Shown: one piece after another, positions 56,059 through 64,000 of the stretch
How positions within the stretch are numbered: position 1 is the stretch's first letter
Layout of the letters: every line of letters starts with the position of its first letter
Assembly (NCBI GenBank): GCA_028692035.1
Contig: JAQUYD010000003.1
Span: 62,001-126,000 of the forward strand
Reading direction: 5' to 3'
DNA length: 64,000 nt
Source: Oscillospiraceae bacterium
GTDB taxonomy: Bacteria; Bacillota; Clostridia; Oscillospirales; Ruminococcaceae
Position numbers and translations under genes: made by a program
Notes under the pieces: model-generated
What the model was told of the DNA's origin: nothing
The model's input: the letters and a program-made list of their open reading frames with translations, nothing else
Databases searched by the model: none

Positions 56059-56088
56059 ATTATAATCCCAGACAAAAGCATTTGTCAA
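56059..56088 (-). promoter_or_regulatory. Promoter of glnN
   Basis: Minus strand TTGACA (56083-56088), 18-base spacer, TATAAT (56059-56064). Predicted start about 56052, so the leader terminator begins about 13 bases later. The gap 55950-56368 holds this, the leader terminator and the purA promoter; no gene seen. Confidence 0.85.
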
Positions 56089-56202
56089 CCCATTGGCGCA
56101 ATTTTGTTTTTTAGCACAAAAATAGGCATTTGCACGCAAAAAATTTTGATCTCCGCTCATTTTCCTCGCGCAAAATTTTGTATACAATCGTCGGTTTTTT
56201 TC

Positions 56203-56231
56203 TTGACATCCAAAAGGTCATTCTCTATAAT
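56203..56231 (+). promoter_or_regulatory. Promoter of purA
   Basis: TTGACA (56203-56208), 17-base spacer, TATAAT (56226-56231): a perfect sigma-A consensus. The leader is about 130 bases; no purine-riboswitch core was recognised. Confidence 0.9.
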
Positions 56232-56368
56232 AGTAACGTTGAATGACGGTGTTCATGAAAACGGCAGCATTGGGACGCCGCTTTTGTGGGCACCTTCACT
56301 CTTTTTTACGGGGTTTTCGGGCCCTGATTATGATCTTTCGCCGCATTCCGGCAGAACGGAGAAGCTTT

Positions 56369-57646
56369 ATGTTAACTGCAATCGTTGGGATCAACTGGGG
56401 AGACGAGGGCAAAGGCCGCATGGTAGACCTTCTCTCGGAGGATTACGATATTGTCGCCCGCTATCAAGGGGGCAACAACGCCGGCCACACCGTGCAAAAC
56501 CACCTGGGTAAGTTTGTTCTAAACCTGTTGCCTTCCGGCATTCTGCGCCCTGACGTGGTCAACGTCATGGGCCCCGGCATGGTCATCGACCTACAACATC
56601 TGTGCGGTGAAATCGACCGGATGCGCGCCGCAGGGATCCAAATCACCCCCGACAACCTAAAGATCAGCGACCGGGCCATCATCTGCCTGCCTTACCATGT
56701 GCAGCAGGACGGTTTGGAGGAGGATCGTTTGGGAGATGCCAAATACGGTTCCACCCGCCGGGGCATTGCGCCGGTGTATGGGGACAAATATTTAAAAAAG
56801 GGAATCCGCATGGGCGATCTGTTGGATTTTGCGTCGACCAAAAAATGGTTGCCCCGCATCGTCGAGTGGAAGGATCTGTTTATCCACGACGCGTATAAAG
56901 CCGACCATCTTTCTTACGATGCCCTTGTCGAATGGCTGGAAACCTACGGTGGGCGCTTAAAAGAGCACGTCTGCGATCTGGGCGTCTATCTGACCGAACA
57001 GATCCAAAAAGGCAAAAAGGTCCTGTTTGAAGCGCAGCTCGGCGCTTTGCGGGATATCGATTTTGGCATCTACCCCTTCACCTCTTCCTCTTCCACCATC
57101 TCCGCTTATGCGCCCATCGGCGCCGGCATCCCCGGCAAAAAGCTGGATCTGTGCATCGGTATTATGAAAGCCTACTCCTCCTGCGTAGGCGAGGGGCCTT
57201 TCACCTGTGAATTCTTCGGCAAAGAGGCCGACGCCCTGCGGGAAGCGGGCGGCGAATACGGCGCTGCCACCGGGCGGCCCAGAAGGGTCGGCCCCTTTGA
57301 CATTGTGGCCTCCCGTTACGGTGTTCGAATGCAGGGCGCAGACGAGTTGGCCCTGACCAAAATGGACGTGCTGTCCTATTTAGACAAAATCCCTGTCTGT
57401 GTGGCCTATGAGGTAAACGGCGCCATCACCCATGAATTCCCCTTTGGCGACCATCTGACCGGGGCGAAACCGGTCGTTGAGTATGTGCCCGGCTGGCATT
57501 GTGACATCAGCGCCTGCCGCAAAAAAGAGAACCTGCCGAAAGAGGCCCTGGACTATGTATCCTATCTGGAAAAAGCGGTGGGCTGCAAAATCCGGTACGT
57601 TTCAGTCGGCCCCGACCGCGACGCCTACATTGATATGGAACAATAA
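56369..57646 (+). CDS. purA: Adenylosuccinate synthetase
   Basis: Joins IMP and aspartate, using GTP, to form adenylosuccinate. 425 residues. Catalytic Asp12 in GDEGKG and His40 in NNAGHTV, plus the IMP-binding GPFTCEF and GRPRRVGPFD blocks and GTP-binding VGPDRD near the end. The conserved third position usually K (GDEGKGK) is R here. ATG 56369 with GGAG upstream; the frame is open upstream to 56243 but that part crosses the leader. Confidence 0.96.
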   Translation: MLTAIVGINWGDEGKGRMVDLLSEDYDIVARYQGGNNAGHTVQNHLGKFVLNLLPSGILRPDVVNVMGPGMVIDLQHLCGEIDRMRAAGIQITPDNLKISDRAIICLPYHVQQDGLEEDRLGDAKYGSTRRGIAPVYGDKYLKKGIRMGDLLDFASTKKWLPRIVEWKDLFIHDAYKADHLSYDALVEWLETYGGRLKEHVCDLGVYLTEQIQKGKKVLFEAQLGALRDIDFGIYPFTSSSSTISAYAPIGAGIPGKKLDLCIGIMKAYSSCVGEGPFTCEFFGKEADALREAGGEYGAATGRPRRVGPFDIVASRYGVRMQGADELALTKMDVLSYLDKIPVCVAYEVNGAITHEFPFGDHLTGAKPVVEYVPGWHCDISACRKKENLPKEALDYVSYLEKAVGCKIRYVSVGPDRDAYIDMEQ

Positions 57647-57661
57647 AACCAAAATCGACCC

Positions 57662-57699
57662 CTTTCGCCGGCGCTTTTTCAAAAAACCGCCGGCGAAAG
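57662..57699. repeat. Perfect hairpin between purA and the ANTAR gene
   Basis: CTTTCGCCGGCG (57662-57673) is exactly complementary to CGCCGGCGAAAG (57688-57699); the loop has its own TTTTT/AAAAA pairing. No T-run follows, so it is not a standard terminator. Confidence 0.7.
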
Positions 57700-57722
57700 C
57701 TGTTTAGAAGGGAGGGCTCGCC

Positions 57723-58292
57723 ATCCATCGTATTTTGCTGGTCTGTTCCAGCCAAAAAAGCGCCCAGGCACTGGAGGAACTGCTGGCCGGTTTCCTGCAG
57801 GCCGAAGTTGTCCGGGCCTCCCAGCTGCAACAGGCGCAGGAGCTGCTCGCGCAGGACGTGTTCCGGTTGGTAATCGTGAATCTCCCCTTCCACGATGAAA
57901 ATATGGAGTCCTTTATCGCCGGCGCCGCGCAGTCAACCTCCAGCGGAATTCTTCTGTTGTGCCCGCAGGAAACGGCGGACCAGATGCTAAAGCGTTGCCT
58001 GCCTCACGGAATTCTGGTGGTCCCCAAGCCCATCTCCCGGCCCCTGTTCGTCCAGTCGGTCTATCTGGGGCTTTCCACCAGCGCCCGGCTGGCGGGCCTT
58101 TTGCAGGAAAACCGGATGCTGCACTCCAAACTCGAAGAACTGAAACTGGTAAGCCGGGCCAAGGCGGTGCTGATCGAATACCTGAAGCTGACCGAACCGC
58201 AGGCCCATCGCTATGTGGAAAAACAGGCTATGGATCTGGGGCTGACCCGCCTGCAGGTGGCGCAGAACATCCTGAAAACCTATGAGTCCTAA
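57723..58292 (+). CDS. ANTAR-domain RNA-binding response regulator with degenerate receiver
   Basis: About 190 residues. N-terminal receiver-like domain in which the phospho-acceptor position reads VIVNLPF (Asn instead of Asp) while the lysine VVPKPIS is kept; C-terminal ANTAR helices from LKLVSRAKAVLIEYLKL to LTRLQVAQNIL. ANTAR proteins act as transcription antiterminators by binding paired RNA hairpins. No ATG or GTG is present between the in-frame TAG at 57705 and TTG 57735. A GGAGGG at 57711-57716 is 6 bases before ATC 57723 and 18 before TTG 57735; either could be used. Next to purA, glnN and pyrG. Confidence 0.85.
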   Translation: MHRILLVCSSQKSAQALEELLAGFLQAEVVRASQLQQAQELLAQDVFRLVIVNLPFHDENMESFIAGAAQSTSSGILLLCPQETADQMLKRCLPHGILVVPKPISRPLFVQSVYLGLSTSARLAGLLQENRMLHSKLEELKLVSRAKAVLIEYLKLTEPQAHRYVEKQAMDLGLTRLQVAQNILKTYES

Positions 58293-58317
58293 TTGTTTTT
58301 ACGAAAAAGAAGAATAG

Positions 58318-59949
<1,632 letters not shown>

Positions 59950-59954
59950 TTTTT

Positions 59955-59987
59955 AAAAAGCCCCGGCTTTCTGCGCCGGGGCTTTTT
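59955..59987 (+). terminator. Terminator of pyrG
   Basis: AAAAAGCCCCGGC pairs GCCGGGGCTTTTT with a 7-base loop. Confidence 0.88.
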
Positions 59988-60035
59988 CATCTCTATGTAA
60001 AGCTGATCAAGATCCTTCCCCCACATTTGAAAAAA

Positions 60036-60065
60036 CTGGCAAACTCTCACCAAATGTGCTATATT
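60036..60065 (+). promoter_or_regulatory. Promoter of the MoxR-DUF58-DUF4129 operon
   Basis: TATATT (60060-60065) with extended TGTGC, and CTGGCA (60036-60041), spacer 18. Leader about 70 bases. Confidence 0.6.
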
Positions 60066-60141
60066 GAATTTAAATGCCATTGATCACTGTATCATATCCC
60101 TCGACCGCCGGCACTTTAGAGAAAATATGGAGGTTTTACCG

Positions 60142-61086
60142 ATGCGCATCATGGAACTGACCGAAAAACTGAAGGAAAATATCAGCAAAGCCATTATGGG
60201 AAAGGACGAGCAGATCGAAAAGGTGCTGCTGTGCCTGTACAGCGGCGGCCACATCCTGCTAGAGGATATCCCCGGCACCGGTAAAACCACCCTGGCCAAA
60301 ACGCTTGCCCGCTCGCTGGAATGCAGCTTCAAGCGGATCCAGTTCACCCCGGACCTGCTGCCGTCAGAACTGAGCGGCATCAACTACTACAACCAAAAAG
60401 AGCAGGCGTTCCAGTTCCGGCCCGGCGCCATCTTCACCAACATCCTCTTGGCCGATGAGATCAACCGCGCCACCCCCCGCACCCAGTCCAGCCTGCTGGA
60501 ATGTATGGAGGAACGCCAGTGCACGGTGGATGGCGTAACCTATCCCATGGCGCAACCGTTTTTGGTCATCGCCACCCAAAACCCGGTGGAGATCCAGGGG
60601 ACCTTTCCACTGCCGGAGGCGCAGCTGGACCGCTTTTTTATGCGCCTGTCCCTGGGGTATCCCCAGGCTGACGCGGAGCAGGCCATGCTCACCGCCTACC
60701 GGGAACAGTCCCCACTGGACGCTTTGGCCCCTGTCTGTTCCCAGGAGGATATCCTGGATGCGCAGCAACAGGTCTCCCAGATCCGGGTCAGCCAGCCGGT
60801 GGCCTCCTATTTGGTGGCGCTGGCAAACGCCACCCGCCGGCACGAAAAAATCCGCCTGGGCCTAAGCCCCCGAGGGGTGATCGCGCTGATGCGGGCTTCG
60901 CAAGCCAAGGCCGCCGTCCTGGGCCGGGATTATGTCCTGCCGGATGACGCAAAGGCTGTCTTTCTGGACGTTTGCGCCCACCGGATCATCTGCCGCGGGT
61001 ACCAAATGGGCCAGGCGGACGCCGCCGCAAAGGAGTGCCTGCGTGAAGTTTTAGCCAAAACGCCGGCGCCGGTAGAACAACAATAA
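60142..61086 (+). CDS. MoxR family AAA ATPase
   Basis: 314 residues. Walker A GTGKTT, Walker B NILLADEINRA, sensor I ATQNPVE and sensor 2/lid in the C-terminal part. MoxR ATPases act with DUF58 partners as chaperones for secreted or membrane complexes. ATG 60142 after GGAGG. First gene of a three-gene operon. Confidence 0.92.
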   Translation: MRIMELTEKLKENISKAIMGKDEQIEKVLLCLYSGGHILLEDIPGTGKTTLAKTLARSLECSFKRIQFTPDLLPSELSGINYYNQKEQAFQFRPGAIFTNILLADEINRATPRTQSSLLECMEERQCTVDGVTYPMAQPFLVIATQNPVEIQGTFPLPEAQLDRFFMRLSLGYPQADAEQAMLTAYREQSPLDALAPVCSQEDILDAQQQVSQIRVSQPVASYLVALANATRRHEKIRLGLSPRGVIALMRASQAKAAVLGRDYVLPDDAKAVFLDVCAHRIICRGYQMGQADAAAKECLREVLAKTPAPVEQQ

Positions 61087-61116
61087 ACAGACAGCGCTTT
61101 TTACAAGGAGAGTCCT

Positions 61117-62259
61117 ATGGAATTTGTCGCAATTCTTTTTATGGTGATCGTTCTTTTGGCGGCCCAGCTTGTTCTGTTCGCCAAAAACAGCTTTCGCCAT
61201 TTTGATTACAGCTGCTCGTTCACCAAGGACGAGGTTCTGGAAGGTGATGAAGTGGGGCTGGTGGAAACCATCTCCAACCGCAAATGGTTGCCGCTGCCCT
61301 GGCTAAAATCAGAGCTTTCCACCTCCAAATGGCTGGAGTATGCCGGTTCTCAGTCGGAGGTGATCGGGGAGCTGCGGTTTGTCCCCAGTTTTTTTGCGCT
61401 GAAAAGCTATCAAAAAATTTCCCGCACCTGGCGGGTCAAATGCCTAAAACGGGGCGTTTTTGAAATCGGACGGGTGGATCTGGTGGGCTCCGACCTGCTT
61501 GGATTCTCCAGCTTTTCCTATTCGGCCAAGGTCGGCGCCCGGCTGACCGTTTTGCCCCGCCCGCTGGAAAATAGCGAGCCTGCCCGCCCGCCGCAGTATT
61601 TTGGGGGCGACCTGGTCGTCCGCCGCCAGCTTTTGGACGATCCCTTTTTTATCGCCGGTGTGCGGGAATACACCGGATTTGAGCCCATGAACCGCATCCA
61701 TTGGACCGCCACCGCCCGGGAAGGCAAATTGATGGTCTTTCAAAATCAGTATACTTCCCGCAAAAACCTGGCGATCCTGCTCAACGCCCAGCCCCGGCCC
61801 GGCCATTCAACCCGGATGGACGGCGACAGCGATTTCGAGGACTGCGTCCGTTTTTGCGCCTACCTGTTTGGCGTGGCCGCAAAGGAGGATGTCCCCTTTC
61901 GTTTTCTGTGCAACGGCGCCGACTGCGCCACCCATCTGCCGGTCCGAACCGGCGAATCCTGGGGCGAAGCGTTTGCCCTGGAGCAGACCCGGACGCTGGC
62001 CCGGCTGCAAGCGGATAACGCCCAAAAGCTGCCCTTATTTTTGCAGGAGGGCGCGTCGGCCCTCTCCTGCACGGAACTGATTCTTGTCAGCACCTATGTG
62101 GACGACGCCATCCAGTCCTTCGCCCGGGAGGCTTCCCGGGCCGGCGTCAGCGTGTCGGTCTTTGTCCGGGGAGCCCTGCTGTCCGGCGATTATGATGAGG
62201 ACGCCTATTTCCTTTCGGTGCTGCAACCCAGCGGCAAAAAAGAGGAGGATACCCAATGA
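61117..62259 (+). CDS. DUF58 domain protein
   Basis: 380 residues. N-terminal hydrophobic segment, then the DUF58/von Willebrand-like region with REYTGFEPMNRIHWTATAREG, the family signature. Works with MoxR in a poorly defined complex. ATG 61117 after AAGGAGAG; its end overlaps the next gene by 4 bases (ATGA). Confidence 0.88.
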   Translation: MEFVAILFMVIVLLAAQLVLFAKNSFRHFDYSCSFTKDEVLEGDEVGLVETISNRKWLPLPWLKSELSTSKWLEYAGSQSEVIGELRFVPSFFALKSYQKISRTWRVKCLKRGVFEIGRVDLVGSDLLGFSSFSYSAKVGARLTVLPRPLENSEPARPPQYFGGDLVVRRQLLDDPFFIAGVREYTGFEPMNRIHWTATAREGKLMVFQNQYTSRKNLAILLNAQPRPGHSTRMDGDSDFEDCVRFCAYLFGVAAKEDVPFRFLCNGADCATHLPVRTGESWGEAFALEQTRTLARLQADNAQKLPLFLQEGASALSCTELILVSTYVDDAIQSFAREASRAGVSVSVFVRGALLSGDYDEDAYFLSVLQPSGKKEEDTQ

Positions 62260-63644
62260 AACAAAAAATCCCCTCCTTGCTGCGGCTGGCCGCCTTGTTA
62301 GATGGCCTGCTTCTTTCCTATCCCGTCCTCGCCATCCTGGAACTCTCCTTGTTGGGCCGGCTGGAAGCCGCCTCTTCCCTGCTGCGGCTGGGTATTGTCC
62401 TGGCAGGTGGGGCGCTGGGCGGCCTTGTCGGCTGGCTGCTGGACCGGCTGAAAAACCCGCCGGTGCGGGCGGTGGTTTTTTTGTTGGCGGCAGCGCCCGC
62501 CGTGGCTTTTTGCGGCACTTTGTTGTTCCTGCTGGAGGGAACGGTCTTTCATTGGGCGCTGGCCACCCTGTGCGCCGTGTTTTACCTGCTAGGGATATTT
62601 TTTGCCACCCAGCCCTTTGATGGGATCATCGGCACCAGCTTTCTCTCCTTTGCCATGGTGGCTTATGTCCTGGCGGCGGTCATCGTCTGGTTTTGCAGCG
62701 CCTATTTCCACATGCCCTGCGACTCTGTCCCGCTGATTGCCCTGTTCTTATTCTTTATCCTGCTGTACGCCATCCTCAGCAACCAGTCGAACATCGACCG
62801 GCTGATGGGCCGGCGGCATTACGATCTTTCTATGCTCCCCGCCGGGATGCGCCGGTACAACCTGCTATTGATCTGCGCCGGTTTTGTCCTTGTGTTGCTG
62901 GGCCTTCTCTTCCAACGGCAGATCCTTGCGGTGGTGCAGTTTGGCATCCGGGTGGCTGGCTCTCTGTTGTACATTTTCGTGCTTTTATTCCAGTTTATCA
63001 CCTGGATGCTGAACCGCCCCGCGGATCCGGACCGTCCCCTTCCCAAGGTGGATGCAGCGCCTGTTTTCGGCACGGCGGAGGAGTCGGCAACGACCCCTTT
63101 TGTTAACGCGGTTTTCCAATGGGCGGCGGTGCTTTTGATTTTGCTTCTTTTGTTTTCTGGTCGCCGGCAGATCTGGAGCGCCTGCAAAAAAACGGCGTCG
63201 TTTATCTGGCGGATCTTCCGAAAACTGTTCACCCGCACTGATGGGCAGCCGGGCCCCCGCACCGCCGACTCCGTGTATTTTTCGGATATCTTAGAGGATC
63301 TGGAGCGGATTCCCGAGGAGAAACCCAGCGCAGGAGAAGGCGTTTCCTCCCTGCGCGTCTGGCGCCGGCGTTGCCTTGCATTTTTGGGAAAGCCGGCCCA
63401 CACCGCGTCTTTGCGGGAGGGCTATGCTTTAATCCTCGCCTGGCTGCGCATTCACGGCGCGCCGCTTCTCCCGGCGGATACGACGCTGGAGATTCTCAAC
63501 AAGGCGCTGGCCCGGATGCCGGAGAGCCCCTTTTCCCAAGTGACCGAAAGCTATAACAACATCCGCTACGGCGAAATGCCCCTGCGGGAGGGGGATTACG
63601 AAAGCTTGCAGCAAACGCTGCGCCTTTTGATCCAGACAAAATAA
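62256..63644 (+). CDS. Membrane protein with C-terminal DUF4129-like domain
   Basis: 462 residues: eight or so hydrophobic helices in the first 250 residues, a soluble linker, one more helix near 288-303, and a C-terminal DUF4129-like segment (LILAWLRIHGAPLLPADTTLEIL, VTESYNNIRYGE). In the usual MoxR-DUF58 operon the third gene is a transglutaminase-like TgpA protein carrying DUF4129. Here the transglutaminase core (Cys-His-Asp) is not seen. ATG 62256 overlaps DUF58. Confidence 0.75.
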   Translation: MKQKIPSLLRLAALLDGLLLSYPVLAILELSLLGRLEAASSLLRLGIVLAGGALGGLVGWLLDRLKNPPVRAVVFLLAAAPAVAFCGTLLFLLEGTVFHWALATLCAVFYLLGIFFATQPFDGIIGTSFLSFAMVAYVLAAVIVWFCSAYFHMPCDSVPLIALFLFFILLYAILSNQSNIDRLMGRRHYDLSMLPAGMRRYNLLLICAGFVLVLLGLLFQRQILAVVQFGIRVAGSLLYIFVLLFQFITWMLNRPADPDRPLPKVDAAPVFGTAEESATTPFVNAVFQWAAVLLILLLLFSGRRQIWSACKKTASFIWRIFRKLFTRTDGQPGPRTADSVYFSDILEDLERIPEEKPSAGEGVSSLRVWRRRCLAFLGKPAHTASLREGYALILAWLRIHGAPLLPADTTLEILNKALARMPESPFSQVTESYNNIRYGEMPLREGDYESLQQTLRLLIQTK

Positions 63645-63754
63645 AATCCGGCCGGAAATCCAGTCAAAACTGGCTGATTTTCGCAGAAAAACCGGGGGAT
63701 TTCTTTGCTTTTTACGGCGAAATTTCCCGGTTTTTCTGGTTTTTTTGCCCGATT

Positions 63755-63783
63755 TTGACTTTTTTCCCTGTCAAGCTTATAAT
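63755..63783 (+). promoter_or_regulatory. Promoter of the LacI-type regulator gene
   Basis: TTGACT (63755-63760), 17-base spacer, TATAAT (63778-63783), 43 bases before ATG. Confidence 0.85.
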
Positions 63784-63785
63784 GA

Positions 63786-63815
63786 ATTTACGCAAAAAAT
63801 AATTATTTACGCAAA
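63786..63815. repeat. Direct repeat and palindrome near the LacI-type gene start
   Basis: ATTTACGCAAA occurs at 63786-63796 and 63805-63815, 19 bases apart; between them AAATAATTATTT (63797-63808) is a perfect palindrome. Candidate autoregulatory operator, immediately after the -10. Confidence 0.45.
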
Positions 63816-63826
63816 GGAAGCTTGGC

Positions 63827-64000
63827 ATGAAGGTAAAAATTACCGATGTGGCTTTGGCCAGCGGCGTTTCCATCGCCACCGTCTCCCACGTCATCAACCA
63901 TACCCGCTATGTGTCCCCCGAAACCACCCGCAAGGTGGAGCAAGCCATTGAGGCGTTGGGGTACTCACCGGACCTTACTGCCCGCAATTTTAAGCGGGGC
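63827..64000 (+). CDS. LacI family transcriptional regulator, 3' end beyond window
   Basis: The first 58 residues are visible. MKVKITDVALASGVSIATVS is the LacI/GalR helix-turn-helix, followed by HVINHTRYVSPETTRKVEQA and the hinge GYSPDLTARNFKRG. The usual small-molecule-binding domain is beyond the window. ATG 63827 with AAAGGAAG upstream. Confidence 0.93.
   Translation, partial: MKVKITDVALASGVSIATVSHVINHTRYVSPETTRKVEQAIEALGYSPDLTARNFKRG

Noticed and set aside
56232-56368. Purine riboswitch or PurR box in the purA leader
   Set aside because: The conserved riboswitch core and the PurR-box motif were not recognised.

Overview
The window is about 57% GC by eye and reads as chromosome of a Gram-positive, strictly fermentative member of the Clostridia, most likely Oscillospiraceae or Ruminococcaceae. 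Supporting signs are strong Shine-Dalgarno sites, sigma-A promoters with the Gram-positive extended -10 element (TGTGC-TATAAT), a cysS T-box leader, the yaaQ(darA)-holB-yaaT gene order, a 2[4Fe-4S] ferredoxin, type III glutamine synthetase, a YesM/YesN two-component pair and a FemX-like protein. The species cannot be fixed from sequence reading alone. No insertion sequence, prophage, CRISPR array or rRNA operon was found. Most of the window is core genome, with accessory material mainly at both ends and around 46-54 kb.

Layout. 1-6.6 kb (minus): a cell-surface polysaccharide operon, transcribed as glycosyltransferase, complete dTDP-L-rhamnose pathway (rfbA, rfbC, rfbB, rfbD), then an ABC exporter (permease with an unusual extra exoplasmic domain, plus ATPase cut by the window edge). 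6.8-7.3 kb: tRNA-Gly, Arg, His, Gln under one promoter. 7.4-9.7 kb: Zn-finger Clp ATPase. 9.9-19.9 kb (minus): one long apparent operon ruvC-ruvA-ruvB-glmM-methyltransferase-ecfA1-ecfA2-ecfT-truA-DUF5711-cvpA, linking recombination, cell-wall precursor, vitamin transport and tRNA modification. 20-24.4 kb: tRNA-Val, ABC exporter, M20 peptidase, Fe-S flavoprotein and Nudix hydrolase. 24.5-30 kb (minus): cysS with T-box leader, and the operon recA-recX-rimO-pgsA with an SOS-like box upstream. 30-36.3 kb: GntR regulator, ferredoxin, darA-holB-yaaT, and trmB-queG-femX. 36.3-45.6 kb: Cache-like membrane protein, trmK-rqc2, MFS transporter, zinc-ribbon protein, SigH-like sigma factor and two MATE exporters. 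45.7-53.7 kb: tRNA-Leu and an oligosaccharide ABC importer (permeases plus lipoprotein, no ATPase) divergent from yesN-yesM. 53.8-60 kb: glnN (interrupted by a one-base frameshift and preceded by a leader terminator), purA, an ANTAR RNA-binding regulator and pyrG. 60-63.6 kb: MoxR-DUF58-DUF4129 operon. The right edge cuts a LacI regulator with its own promoter.

The points most worth following are the glnN locus (frameshift, leader attenuator, adjacent ANTAR protein without a conventional start codon), the exporter permease with a fused exoplasmic domain, and the Cache-like protein without output domain. No clearly novel defence or mobile system is visible.
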